64,000 bases of DNA from positions 6,473,605-6,537,604 of the forward strand of contig OX442321.1 in assembly GCA_949358305.1 (NCBI GenBank), written 5' to 3'. The DNA is from Strigamia acuminata. Lineage: Eukaryota; Arthropoda; Chilopoda; Geophilomorpha; Linotaeniidae. Positions 42,201 through 54,274 of this stretch are shown here, piece after piece. The notes beneath the pieces were generated by a model. The model ran no database searches, was not told where the DNA came from, and worked only from the letters and a program-made list of their open reading frames with translations. The position numbers and the translations under genes were made by a program. Numbering within the stretch: position 1 is the stretch's first letter; each line of letters opens with the position of its first letter.

Positions 42201-44034
42201 TATTTGTTGAATTCAAAATATGTACAAGAAATCTCTTCAAACTTTTCTCAGCTTTGAAATAATTCAACCCAAAGAAAATAGTGGTGGAGTGTTGGTGAAT
42301 GGTAAATGGACAGGATTACTTGGAGAACTTACCCACGGGGTACAGATATTTGACATGAAATTAAGCCTGAGATTACAAAATTTAATTCATTTTTGATCAG
42401 ATTGCTGATATTGGTCCAGGCTTAACTATGAGCAGACAGAGAACTAACTACATAAAGTTTTCACCTCACTTTATATCATCCCAGTTAGATGTTATATACA
42501 GAAAATCAGATCAACGCAAACAGAATTACTATTTCTATTTGGAAACTTGTAATGTAGAAATGTGGATGTGCATATTTGCAATGAGCTTGATAGTTATTCT
42601 AGCCAAAGAACTTGCAGAAATGGTTTCTAAAAAAATAAAATTGGTGATTTTTTTCCAAAATTTCATTGAAGACTTATTTCTTTGTTGGCCAATTGTCTTA
42701 CAAGGTATAAATAAATTGAAAAAATTTGATGCAATATAAAATGAAATGTTTTGTTTTCATTTTATATGTATCAGGAAACTTTATAAACTTTTCATTCATG
42801 TCCATGAAATTGTGCTTTGGCATCTACATCGCTTTTTCAATGCTGATATGGATTAGTTACAATTCTGTATTGACTTCTTTATTCGCAACACCAGACTTAA
42901 AAATACCATTCTATTCACTTGACGACATGCTTCACAACACTGATTTTATGCCGGTGGTTTTACAAGGTGCTGTTTCTGAAGAAATCTTCCAGGTATTACA
43001 ATATATTTTCAAATGTATAGAACATGTCCAGTAACTTTCTCATAACCCTTGGAGGCATAAGGCTATAAGCGTTTATGGACAACCACTTTCTTGAAAAAGA
43101 AATTATTATTTTTTTTTTATCTCAGGTGAAAATTGAAGTCATTGGTCATTCATTTAATATTAGTTATGTTAGATTGAAATTTGCTGCCCCTTCAATCTCC
43201 AGCAAAACTAATAAGCCAGCTTTGCTGCCTTAGTAAAAAGCCTTCCAGTCAACAGCTTTTTGCTTTTACTAGTAGTGTTCAAACCCACCACTAGTTAATG
43301 AAACATTCTTTGTTATCATTGATAACAACTGTAAAATTAGTAGCGAACATAAGAGAGCCTAAATGGCGCTCTAACTAATGTACCTAGAAATTGTCCCTAA
43401 ATGCGTAAGGCCTTATACCAAAACGGGTATATTTTATCTTATGCCTCCTAAGATTAAATGTTAAATTAAATACTAAAAAATGAATTTGTGTTACAAATAT
43501 TCCCAAATTTTTAATAGAAACCGCCATACGACAATAAGAACGTGTTAAAAGTTAAGACTTTAGAAGACGGGATTAAAACTGTTTATAGTGGAAAATTTGC
43601 ACTGATGTATCCTTTCCGAGGTATTCAACATTTAATTCGAAGAAATTGCAGTTTTACTGCCGCACCTCGTTATGTCAGCAGAAAATCTATCTCAATCGGC
43701 TATTCAAAACAGTTTGCTTACGTGGATTATTTCAATTCAAAGTAAGCAATTTAAAAAAAATTAACTCAACTTTAATTCATGATTTTCTCCAATTAGAATT
43801 TTATTACTAAAACAATGCGGGATCTTATCGAATGAATATACACGTCATTTTCCTGGCTTAGAAAGCTGTTTGGTGAATCCATTCAATTCTATTTCATTTG
43901 GTCAAATTATTGGACCGTTTGTATTCATGATGGTAGTAATTGTAATATCTTTAATTTTTGCAATTGTTGAACTGATTATTGATAAATTTGACAGAGAGTT
44001 ATTGTTTAATCTCATGATTTCATGCACTAAATAA
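39237..44034 (+). CDS. Ionotropic receptor copy D, intact
   Basis: Eleven exons: 39237-39276, 39351-39431, 39493-39518, 40650-40748, 40813-40884, 41980-42080, 42252-42339, 42401-42704, 42775-42992, 43518-43741, 43797-44034. 1491 nt, 496 aa, all GT-AG. Leader MDFLVLVITSLQI; a short N-terminal region with Cys pairs; S1 with NGKWTGLLGEL at about 157-166; first span about 223-239; pore DLFLCWPIVLQG about 260-271; third span about 282-308 ending WISYNSVLTSL (the SYTANLAAF position of glutamate receptors); S2; last span about 445-470. This is the IR layout without the large amino-terminal domain of glutamate receptors. It likely acts as a ligand-gated cation channel in sensory-neuron membranes. Ligand unknown. 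The tail is 12 aa longer than in copy A because a 12-bp segment with the stop is missing. Confidence 0.9.
39527..40501. mobile_element. TA-flanked MITE in intron 3 of copy D, with a nested hAT MITE
   Basis: Inverted ends TACTCTGGCTCATCATAAGA / TCTTATGATGCTCCAGAGTA with TA at 39525-39526 and 40502-40503. The right end is split by the nested hAT element at 39936. An inverted-orientation relative lies at 61342-61744 in intron 9 of copy F. Confidence 0.7.
39936..40491. mobile_element. hAT-type MITE nested in the intron-3 MITE
   Basis: Ends CAGGGGTTCCCAAAC / GTTTGGGAAACCCTG are typical for hAT elements, with an 8-bp duplication CTCCAGAG/CTCCTGAG (one mismatch). Inside, CTAGCGCGACACAAT at 40173 and its inverse at 40388 mark a third nested inverted-repeat unit. 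A G-run of about 12 lies near 40275. Confidence 0.8.
41080..41960 (+). repeat. Repeat inside intron 5 of IR copy D, shared with copy A
   Basis: Counterpart of the 9400-10320 repeat in the same intron, with small insertions and deletions (about 80 extra bases around 40980-41060 here). No coding content recognised. Confidence 0.55.
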
Positions 44035-44378
44035 ATGTAACATTTCCTTATACGTAAACTTAAATACTAAAAAAGGAATTTGTATTGCAATTACCTATAA
44101 ACCATTTACACTTTATGTACTCGGAAAAATCCTTGGTGCTTTGGGCGGAAAAATGTCTTGATTCGGCACTGAAAAAATTTATATAGAAAGTGCTCATTTA
44201 TAAGGTTCATCACATCTCAGTGCCACAAACAGACATAAATCTGGAGCTGGACACTGCTGGCCATTAAGATTTTGGATTGTAACACATATTTTTCTTAAAT
44301 CCCTGTTGAAATTTCAAAATTTTCAACTGGAACTTTCTGAATCTTCACGTTACTAATCAATTGCACGTTGAAGTTATA

Positions 44379-44794
44379 AAGGGTGTCCCAAAATTGACGC
44401 AAGATTTGAAGTTGCCGCCATTTGTGCAGTAAATTGTTGGCAACCTTAAACCAACAATAATTTGACAGCTGAGAGTTTAGGGTTCTTTCTGCCGAAATTG
44501 GATGATATTGATGTGGCCAATATGTGGTTTCAACAAGACGTTGCCACATGCCATACAACCATGGAAACAATTCAATTACTGCATGAGACATCACCGGTTT
44601 CGGTGATCAGAATTGGCCCCTTTTTCTTGCACCGTCTTGTTGAAACCACATATTGGCCACATCAATATCATCCAATTTCGGCAGAAAGAACCCTAAACTC
44701 TCAGCTGTCAAATCATTGTTGTTTCAGGGTTGCCAACAATTTACTGCACAAATGGCGGCAAATTCAAATCTTGCGTTAATTTTGGGACACCATT
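44379..44794. mobile_element. Foldback relic of a mariner-like element
   Basis: Ends AAGGGTGTCCCAAAATTGAC / TTAATTTTGGGACACCATT with TA on each side (44377-44378, 44795-44796). The related flank of copy A lacks it. Both arms carry the same piece of transposase (FLPKLDDIDVANMWFQQD, then ATCHTTMETIQLL on one arm), in opposite directions, so it folds back on itself. No functional transposase remains. Confidence 0.75.
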
Positions 44795-45530
44795 TAGATA
44801 TTCATTTGTGTGTTTGTGCTGTCCACAGAAGTCATCTGTTTGCAATAATTCATAAAATAAAAAAATAAAATAACATTATATTGAATAACAGTGATTACTT
44901 TATTTATCTCCTAAATATTAGAACATGTACATAATTTTAACTTTGACACGGAGTACCAAAAATGAGTATACTGCTAGTATGCTTAAACTGCACAGTATAG
45001 AAGTGAAACTTCTCGACTTATTCCAAGTGTTCTGTGTTTGTATTCCCTGTTTGAAAATACAGTTAGGCCCGTAACCACGCTAACCAACAAAATCAAGAAT
45101 ATGACCTCACTGTACCGACGTCTTCAATTAAAAAAAAATCGTTAACATCAAACAACGAACGAAAAACATGGTACTATTCTCCGCCCCTCCCCTCACTGTT
45201 ACGTCACTTCCGTCACTCATTCGTCACTTCCGGTTTGAAATCACTGCTGCTAACGCACCTGGAACACCGATTGCAGTTGGATGGAGTTGGGTATTGTTGG
45301 ATGGAGTCAGATGTAGTCAGACACGAGGCATCACGTACAGGAATATTAGCATAAGTGTTGATTTATTCATGGTTTATACAGGGTGCGCTGCGCAAAGACA
45401 GCGTCACAAATTATCATAAAAACAAGTGATAAGAATTGGTTTGTCGAACACTCCAGTTATCTTCCGATTAGCTGAGTTTGTCAGTCCTTTCTTTCTCTCT
45501 GTCGTCAAAGAAATAATAAAGACAACTTTT
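44795..45530. other. Spacer with a diverged intron-5-type repeat fragment
   Basis: About 45230-45480 resembles the repeat in intron 5 of copies A and D (ATGGAGT.AGATGTAGT, TTTATTCAT, AACACTCCAGT). Nothing else recognised. Confidence 0.35.
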
Positions 45531-45545
45531 CTGCAGTTTAAAATT

Positions 45546-45551
45546 TTTATT
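45546..45551 (-). terminator. Polyadenylation signal of the secreted-protein gene
   Basis: AATAAA on the minus strand, about 75 bp past the stop codon. Confidence 0.5.
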
Positions 45552-45623
45552 ATTATTAATTATTCAGTTAAATCAATCTTATACATTGTTTTGAATTATT
45601 TTTGATTACTGAAAACATATTTC

Positions 45624-46088
45624 TTAATAATAGTATCCTTGTCCTGGGTAATATCCCCCATATCCTCCATATCCTCCATAAGGACCATATCCACCTCTAT
45701 AATAAGGTGAGGCGTTTGCAGCATAATTATCATAACCTTTTTGACCACTATTTGAATTCGCTGATTTTCTATTATCATAATTATTGAAACGGTTGTATTT
45801 ATCGACATCCTTCAATTGCTTGACATGATATCGGTTGTATCCTTCATTGTTTCGTCCACTGCTTCCTTGTTTCGCATTCGCATATTTCTGATTTCCCTTC
45901 GACTTCCTTGACCGACGGTAACCTTTTGGTGTCAAAGTGCCGTTGGTAGATTCAGTGCCATTGCCAGCCGCATCGACTTTGGTAGCATCATCGGGTTTGG
46001 CAGCATCAGCAGCGTCGCTTCTTTCTACCATCGTTATACTGACTACTACTACTACTGCTAAAACGCAAATCATCCAAGTATACTTCAT
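45624..46088 (-). CDS. Secreted Gly/Tyr-rich protein, cuticle- or adhesive-like
   Basis: 154 aa. Residues 1-26 form a clear signal peptide (MKYTWMICVLAVVVVVSITM, cleavage likely after ERSDA). An acidic Asp/Ala segment with NGT glycosylation sites follows, then a basic RRSRKSKGNQK stretch, an Asn/Tyr/Lys-rich middle, and a GYGG-type tail from about residue 128 to the end (YYPGQGYYY). Such low-complexity tails occur in cuticle, shell-matrix and adhesive proteins. No conserved domain was recognised. The single coding exon starts 5 bp after an acceptor (AAAATCTATTTAG); a 732-bp intron (46094-46825) separates it from a 5'UTR exon with a TATA promoter. Role inferred only from composition. Confidence 0.8.
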   Translation of the reverse strand: MKYTWMICVLAVVVVVSITMVERSDAADAAKPDDATKVDAAGNGTESTNGTLTPKGYRRSRKSKGNQKYANAKQGSSGRNNEGYNRYHVKQLKDVDKYNRFNNYDNRKSANSNSGQKGYDNYAANASPYYRGGYGPYGGYGGYGGYYPGQGYYY

Positions 46089-46093
46089 TTTTT

Positions 46094-46825
46094 CTAAATA
46101 GATTTTAAAAAAATAATTTAAAATTTAATTTGGAATTTTTCCAACAATTTCAAAAAGATGAAGAACAATAAAAGACTCGAAGAAATATTGAGAAAACAAA
46201 TTTTCTATAACTGTTGCTCAAGGTTTAGAACCACGCTACTAATTATACTAAGTAATTACAAAGACGGTGCTAATAAGGCTGCACCATCTGGTGGTGGCTT
46301 TAAAAATGCTGGTGAACACTTAAAGGGCTGTGTTCTAATGCAGTGAAGCCAGCTTTACAGTTACGCTGGAGTTTTTAAGGGGCAGAAAATTTCGATTTAG
46401 AATAATTAATTAATTAAGTAACCAATGACTATGAATTTCATCAAAGAGGAAGTTGATTATCACATAAACAAAGACAAAAAGTTTTAGCAAAAAAATAATA
46501 CGAAAAAAAATTCCTCTTTGAGAAAGAGGTTGTCTTCTATTTTAAAGATTTTAGAAATCAAACTGATTATTTTTCAATAAAAAAAGAGTTTTGAAAAATA
46601 TCAAATACCAAATATATACATATAAAAAAAACATTTTTGAACTTCAATTTTTTTTTTAAAAAAATAATTATTGGTTACATTTTCAAATTATGTGGGCAAG
46701 AAAAGCAGTGAGAAGGGCCCGCAGACCAGAAATCTACCTCTTGTAATGAAACAAGCAACTAAAACTAAACTTTTTAACATAGAAAATAATATTACTGAAT
46801 AAAAGTCTTAAAAAAATATACTTAC
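46094..46825 (-). other. 5'UTR intron of the secreted-protein gene
   Basis: Donor GCGAA|GTAAGTATAT and acceptor TCTATTTAG on the minus strand. A small open frame inside (46158-46346, + strand) has no support. Confidence 0.6.
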
Positions 46826-46889
46826 TTCGCTGTGTGGTGATAGTGAGGAATGTTAGTTCTTCTCTGATATTTTGAGAAAAACTGTCCGC

Positions 46890-46897
46890 TTTATATA
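46890..46897 (-). promoter_or_regulatory. TATA box of the secreted-protein gene
   Basis: TATATAAA on the minus strand, followed at the expected distance by the presumed transcript start near 46862 and a short 5'UTR exon ending at 46826. Confidence 0.6.
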
Positions 46898-46899
46898 TC

Positions 46900-47435
46900 T
46901 TTTTCGCTGTTTATTTTGTTGAGTAAAAAAATCATTAAAATAAAAATAAATATAAAAATTAAGCTGTTTAAATAATTAATTAAGCAATATTCAACTTCCT
47001 AATTACTTCTCATTATTCGTGTGAATTGTATGTTTTAGATAAAAAATATTATTACTCTCAATATAGAATTATAATTATTATTATAAGAATTTTTATATAT
47101 ATTATATATAAAAAATTTAATTTTAATGTTACATAAGACTGGATTTTGACATTTTGTATAAAATGTTACTTCTAATTAGAATAGTCAAAGAGAAAACTCA
47201 TTTTCATACATTTTTTGAAATATTTTTTTGGCTTGAGGATTACCAATGACCTACGAGTTGGGTGGAATATGGATTTTTTTTGGTTGGTATGCAAGTGACC
47301 CTCCACTCTTTTACTATTTATGTTTACGTTGAAATTTAAACAATTTGTTATTTGTCAAAAGAGTATAACAAAAATAATTAAGACTGAATTCAAAAGTGGT
47401 GTGATCACAAAAGATTTTTATGAACATTTTATTTT
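46900..47435. other. AT-rich intergenic spacer
   Basis: Nothing recognised beyond poly-A/T runs. Confidence 0.4.
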
Positions 47436-47647
47436 TTAAATTTTTGAATCTATTAACTTTTTTTTAAAATTTTTGAATCTATTAACTTTTTTTAAAATTT
47501 TTGAATCTATTATTTTTTTTAAAAATTTTTGAATCTATTAACTTTTTTTAAAATTTTTGAATCTATTATTTTTTTAAAAAATTTTGAATCTATTATTTTT
47601 TTTTAAAATTTTTGAATATATTAATTTTTTTTTTAATTTTTGAATAT
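47436..47647. repeat. AT-rich minisatellite, left part
   Basis: Tandem units of about 24-29 bp, variants of TTTTTAAAATTTTTGAATCTATTA. The array resumes at 55688 on the other side of element 3, which has split it. Confidence 0.85.
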
Positions 47648-49040
47648 TGTGATGAATCGCGTTTCCAAGGTATTTAATGGACGCGTTTGAAAGACGCCGC
47701 GATACAGTGATCTCTGGGAGCCTGGTCCTCAGAACCTGCCCGGCCGTGAATGTGCGCCTGGATATAGGTAGCAACACACTCCAGATCCTGACATTACACA
47801 AATATTTATTTTGCCGGGTACTTTCGAGCTGTAAAAAGAGTGACAGAAGTGCTTAGTGGTCACTGGAATCAGAAATCCACGCGTATCTCGCAACATATCG
47901 TATAAACACGAAGTTAAACGAGAGCAACCCGCAACATATCGTGCAAACACGAAGTTAAACGAGAGCAACCCGCAACATATCGTGCAAACACGAAGTTAAA
48001 CGAGAGCAACCCGCAACATATCGTGCAAACACGAAGTTAAACGGGAACACGCTTCGTTCCAACTCGGAAACAACACGAAACTCAAAGGGAACGCGTAGAA
48101 TCCCGTCGAGTCGATAATGCCAAGCAGTGCTTAACAATTGCCGGAATGAATAACAAAGAGAACCCGCGTATTATCCCGATGCGTCAGCGTCCGCCTCGCT
48201 GTTGAATCTCGACGAGAAATGAGCGCTAACGCGTACTAATTGGCACGTACGGCTGCCCAAACACATCTAAAATCCAACCAATGCCAAGTTAGGCTAAAGC
48301 CCCAAAAAGGCAGGGCGGCCAAACCGGGCTAATTACCGCGCTGCTCACGCAAGGAACCAAAACACACAAACTCATGGCGCAAATGAATCTCATTCTGGCC
48401 CCAAACGGCGTATCACGGTGTTAAAATCAAATAAAGAGGAAAAGCAAAGGAAATTCGAATGGATAAAACCGTGAATTTAATCACGTATGATGATGGAAAG
48501 AGCCTGTGACCATGTTTCAGGTCAACAGGGCAAGGGATAGCTTAGTGGCAGCTCCCTAGTGAGTTGTGCAGGCATTCTGAGGTTGCCGGCTCAAAAGAGC
48601 TCTTATGCTTCCAAAGCTCAAAGCACAACTGCCTAGGCAGTGGGAAAAAAGGGTGAGAGGTAAACTTGGTCCAGAATAGACTGGGCCAAGTTTAAACCAA
48701 TCACAGAAGAGCTAACCAACCAATCCGGTGCTTTGGTGCATGCTTAATGAGCATGACTCATGACAACACACCGAATCAGCTGATATGCAAAGTAGGAAGC
48801 GGACAGAAAAAGAACAGAAATAGAAAAGACAGGAAAGAGCAAGTGAAAATAAGACAGAATAGGAAAAGTTAGGAGAAACTAAAGGAAAACAAACACAAAT
48901 GAGGATGTGAAATAAACAAATACAAGGTTAGGAATTGGGCTAAGTTTAGGGTTATTTTAGCAAACAAAATACAACAATTAGAATTCTACAAACAGGGAAA
49001 AGCGCGTATTATTTAACGCGTGAAAACCTGGACCGTGACA
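47648..49040 (-). repeat. 3' LTR of element 3
   Basis: TGTGATGAATCGCG...CTGGACCGTGACA. Includes about four 41-bp tandem repeats (CGCAACATATCGTGCAAACA, then CGAAGTTAAACGAGAGCAACC) from about 47889 to 48046. The adjacent CGCCCCCAGA at 49041-49050 is the complement of a polypurine tract. Confidence 0.9.
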
Positions 49041-49517
49041 CGCCCCCAGAGCCAGAGTTTTATTACTCTGTCTAACAAAAGCAAAGAGGAATGAAACGAT
49101 ACAACAAAAGAGATAAATCAATGCTAACACTTGAGCAAAACTTAAAGAACTAAACAAAATGAATCGTTAACGTTAAACAATGGCCTTCGCAACATTAGCG
49201 GATTTAAGACTAGACTAAGAAACACTCACCAAAACTTACAAAACTCTGAAAAAGAAAACAAAACAAATAATATCACAGATCGATAAAATGATGCGTAGCA
49301 CTGCATACTCGAAGCACAAACACACAAAAGATAAACTAACCACGCGTCCAATTCGAGTTCTTAGAAAACTGGACGAAAGCGTAAAAAAGTCACATTCGGT
49401 AATCACATAAGTCACTTAGCACTTCCGGTCCCAATCACGATGAGTCCTTCTTCGGGTCTTCATGCGTTTTATAACGCTTATGATCCTTGATCCGGAATCT
49501 GGTGCGAAGATGTGTCG

Positions 49518-52500
49518 TCAAGGTCCATTCTCAACATGAGGTCCACTTCCGGCGTCCCGTCGATCTTCATCATCACTCGGCGCACTCGAGATACTGGAAA
49601 CACCACTCGAGACATCCACATCTGGAAGATTTGGCGCATTAACTAAGATGTCTTCTGGCTTCTTTGACGCGTCACAGAAATGTCGCACGTCCACGACACG
49701 GAAAGGCAGCGAGATGTTTCCGTCCCTGCCCTTTAAAAGTAGGGCATTCGAGCCCAGCAGACGATGGATGCGACACACGCCCCCCGTTCAATGTTGAAAA
49801 CTGGCACCTTGCTGTTTGTGTGTCAAAGACAGCACTTGAAAATTCAAAAGAGGTCTGCAAAACAGAATTGGTTGCCAAAAAGATAGGGGCATTATTGCTA
49901 ACGATAGTTTTGGATAAGCCCATCTATTGGTAAACTTCTTAGGTCAGTTGTCAGTGGTGGAAACATCCACCTTTTCGGTAAGCCGTACATCCACCCAGCG
50001 GCCTTCTGTATCAACCATTACGGACGCGTAACAGTGCCCGCTGGTGGGCTTCAACTTTTTCCGAAGTAATCAACGTATAAAGTTCAAGATAACCACCCTG
50101 GCTTTGCTGTCTCCACCTCGCCATAGGGCAACCTTCTTCCCACCTTCGTCCTTTGACAAGGTTCGCAAACTTTAATCCATTCCGCCACATCTTTTTTCAT
50201 CCCCGACCAAAACTCGCATGTTTTCAAACGTATTAATGTTTTTTCAATGCCGAGATGGCCAGAGGTTGACGGGAAATGTAGACAGTGGAAATACTTGAAA
50301 CGAAGCGACTGCGGGAGATAGATTCGACGCGTGGGAGCTCGCTAACCAATTTTAGTTGGTGGAAATTTACATAGCAGAAGACCATGGTGCAACGCCATGT
50401 CCACTACTTGTTTTTTAATTCTTCCAGCTTCCCCTCATCCGGCGGAAGATACTTCGAATTGAGATATAGAATAAGTCCTTTTGACCATTCAACGGCCACT
50501 TCGGCTTCTTTAATGGTTTTCTACATCAGGAAGATCTCAATTGTCGGATGTTCAGCCGGAGTTGAGTGGAAGCTTGCGTCAGAGGAGTGCTCAGACAATT
50601 CCAGATCGATAAAGGGTGCAGGAGAGACCAAATCCCGCCATATACGCGTTCAAAGCGACAAATCCCGTGGTAAAACAGGGACTTAAAATTCCTCAGAGTC
50701 CATGTGTCCAGGCAGCTCTCCGTTGTATAGGGGCATTTCACTGGGTTCGGAGCCCGTAGAGCGATCCAAGAATATGGGAGCTTTCTCCGGTCGCCCCCGT
50801 TTTCTCTTCACAGGAACGCCCCCAGTAGACAGAGAAACCGCACTTGACTCTTCTTCTGATGTTGGCGGAACGGAATGCGTCAATGGCAAAGATCTAGCTC
50901 GAGCCGGGTCTCTGGTGATGGGATTCTCCCGTGGACGTCCCCTCTTTCTTTTTGGGGGTCCAACATCCACTGGAGAAACACCCACCGAGCCCAAGGCTGA
51001 CAAAGCATTCAGTTTGGCCCGCCAAATGCGTTTTTTACGACGCAAGGTCACCGCCCTAACAATCCTAGAATTTGATGATTTATAATGAGTCAATTCCTCT
51101 AATTCTAGCATTTCGGGAATTGGCCAGTCGTTGAAGTCGTTGAAATATGCGTAATAACACGACTTGTCCAACGCTGGGCAATCTTCGTCATCCAGCGCGA
51201 TTGGCAGGTCGACCGGAGCTCGGCTCAACGCGTCAGCTACCTGATTCTTTACTCTACAACAGTGAAGGAACATGAATCGATCTTCTGAAAGCAAAAGAAC
51301 CCAACGCGCCAATCGACCTTTTGGTTCAAGCTGGGAAAAAAGCCACATTAAAGACCCAAGGTTACTCTCGAGGCAGAAGTCCATGTGCCCGAGATACGCC
51401 CGGAAACGCGTAACGGGCCACGCCGCAGCCAGATACTCGACTTTTGTGGCCGCGTAACTCTCCATGTACTATTCAAGGCGCGTGACGCGGATGCAATTAG
51501 AACGCGTACGCCATTGTGGTTTGCACCAACGCAACAACGAGCCCCGAACAAGCGGCCTCCGTTCGGGGAACATAAAGCTTCCCCGAATCGGGAAAGCCCC
51601 TGTGGAGAGCCAACAGCGCAATTTGACTTTTCAAGCAATCAAAGGCTGCCTAGTGATCCGCCGTCCACACCCAAGACGCATTCCTACGGATCAATGGACG
51701 AAAAACCTCGTAAGTCTTTAAAATAGCCGAGGAAAAACAACGAGTTACATCCGATCTTGCCCTTAAAGCGTTGAAGCTCTTTAAGATTGGTCAAAACCGG
51801 ACGCGCTGGTATATGAACCGGCCTAAAATTGGGTTTGAGGCCCACCTCGAATTGGGTATTGTTGCAAAAGATGTGAGCAACTGGTTTCAACGCATCAATT
51901 AGGTGATTGAAACGTTTCGGCCCAAGCTGTCTCCACAATTGGTCGTAAACCCAAAAGAGTTAGGTGGGATCCCAATTTGGAATATACTGAACAAAATTAA
52001 TGTTATGTTGTCAAAAGAGTGGGCAACCTTTTCGCCTCAAAGTCGTTAAGAAGGACCCTTTTGTCGCCATCCTCCACAGATGGAGAACCTACAGCCTTCA
52101 CCGCAAAGTAGCTGGAAATCGCCCCTGCTCTTGCTTTACGCAATTATAACTCTTTATTACTGGCTCAAACATATGGCCCTCCATCTAGGCTTACGCGTTA
52201 CCCGCACAAAACTCTTTCGTGCCCTTTCACGCCATCTAGGGAACCACATGAATGTCCATTTCTGACTCTCAGAGCTCCTACCAGCCATCACCACTTCGAC
52301 TATATGAGATTAGTCAACATGCGGCGGCTCGCACAAAATCGCGTTTGCTCAAAAAGATGCAACCTGCCTCGCCAACAGGCGGCTCGATCACCGAAGGCTT
52401 TTCCACCTTTAATGGGAATTCGAAAACCGCATGTCTGGGCCAATTAAACTCACAGGCAATTCCGGCACTCACCGAAACTAGTGAAAATTCATGCTCTTTT

Positions 52501-52875
52501 CCCATGGGTATCGGTAACTTAGGGGACTACTCCTTTGTCAGAGGAGAGAGGTTTACAGGATCGAGTGTCCCGACTTGCTCCTCAGCAAGGAAAGGATGTC
52601 CGATTCCGTCCCCACATAGAAACCAATAACTATCCCCATGGTCCACGCATAAACCCACGGCCCTGCTAAAATCAAGGCCCAGAAGCAGGTCTCGTGATGC
52701 CTCTTCGATCACCAAACACAAAACAAACTATGGCAAAAAAGTTCGTCGCCATTTTGATGGTTTCATCTAAAGGCACCATCCCAATTCCCATCTCATGGAG
52801 TTTCAGGTAAAATGCATTGGTTATCATACGCGTTTGTGCCCCCAGACCCATTAACGCGATGGGCTTAACATTCAC
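49518..52875 (-). pseudogene. Degenerate pol of element 3, RT core deleted
   Basis: Collinear pieces match element 1. At 52875-52527 is protease (active site mutated to GLGAQT, then DLLLGLDFSRAVGLC). At 51938-51684 FEVGLKPNFRPVHIPARPV is joined directly to LTNLKELQRFKG, so the RT palm with the YLDD box (roughly 200 residues) is missing. At 51465-50683 lie the end of RNase H and two AT-hook motifs (KRKRGRPRE, KRKRGRPEK). Near 50140-50190 is the integrase finger (WIKVCEPCQR), in a broken frame. At 49778-49518 is the pol C-terminus (VYRIHRLLG-like). Several stops and frameshifts lie between. Confidence 0.85.
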
Positions 52876-54274
52876 CCACGCCTACTCAACGTAGGGGCAT
52901 CCTGAGGACAACGATCTAAAATCCGTCAAGTACTTCGGGCTCTTTAGTCGCCACAAACTCTAGGGCCGACAACATAATGGAATTCGTCATTCCAGGGGGA
53001 GTCGAGGGAACACCAGACCCAGGCGATGGCTGTGTGAACCAAACAGTCATCCTGCTAGAGAATTCTGGTGCCAACCGTTACTTTGGCAAAGAACCCTGCT
53101 CATTCCGGAAACTGTCAGTGCTTGAGGCAACGAGGGCACAGGGCAATGCGCTTTTCAATATTACGCACAAAGCATCGGTCCCTGCAATTGCGCACCCACC
53201 CAGCTTCCGGCGACGATTGTATGGCAGGCGGCTAGCTGCGCTAGCTAAAGAATTGAGCCTGTGTCTGCATTGTGCCCCTAACACTTACCCGCAGAGGGCT
53301 TGGACTTCGGGGCTTCCACAGGCACGTCTGTCTGCAGTGCCCCAGGAGCTTGAACACACTCCACAGGTCGCGCAATGGCACTCTGCGTATCTTCTCCCAA
53401 CGTAGTTTAATCAAACACTTCGGCCAGGGCCGCCAGCTTTCGCCTGTCAAATTGAAAACAACTAGGCGTAAGTTCCACGGTTTCTTTCACCACTTCCAAC
53501 ACCTTCATTACAGTTTCTGGTTCCCTCGACTTGGGTTTCGGAACCGAGACCAACCCTCTCTTAACTCCATGCAAGTCAAACGCATGCTGCTGAAAAACAC
53601 GCAGCTGCAAGTCACTGTCCATCCTTCAACCAAAAGAAATGGCTTGAAACAGAGACTGAACGCTATACCTCCCCATCATATCCGTCATTTGTGGTTGTAA
53701 GCGATATTGTGCTATTTTCCACTATTGCCTGTCCCCAGCTACTCCCGTCAACTCTAAATAGCAACCAATTTCACACAAAAAGTCGGTCGTGACTGTCACG
53801 AACTCATTGGCCGTGAAGATGGGCTCCGAAGATGGAGCAGTCCCTGGATAGTAGGTACTGTCGGTGGTTGGCAGTTGGTCCACCTTCACCTTACCAGCAC
53901 CCTCACAGAGATGCATGAAATACGGAGATGCACCATCCTTTGTAGTGCGTAAGCCATACATTGACCTGGGTTTGGTTGGAATGCGTGCTTGACAGCGGCT
54001 CCAAACAGAAGCGCTCTTTTGCTTTACGCATCCAGCTTGGCCACATGCTTTTCAAATCTTCGCAATGCCCTACTGCCATTACGCGCAAATTCCAAGCGAA
54101 TTAGCAGCGGAAACAACAAATGGATGATTTAACAACAACAATTTTAAAACTTTAAACTTTAAAAGAAGGTGAATAACAACACCAATCGAATCCTTTGCTT
54201 TAGCAAATGATAACTGTGCCCACTGTTGTAAAGTACAGTTTATATGGCACAGCAATCGAAAACTCGAAAATAAT
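52876..54274 (-). pseudogene. Decayed gag and leader of element 3
   Basis: Between primer site and protease no continuous gag frame survives. Only short frames are seen and none could be assigned to capsid with confidence. Confidence 0.5.

Noticed and set aside
44462-44779. A transposase gene
   Set aside because: Only a short piece of the catalytic domain, present in both arms of a palindrome and interrupted.
46158-46346. Small + strand gene inside the intron of the secreted-protein gene
   Set aside because: No splice, promoter or domain support; composition is like the intron.
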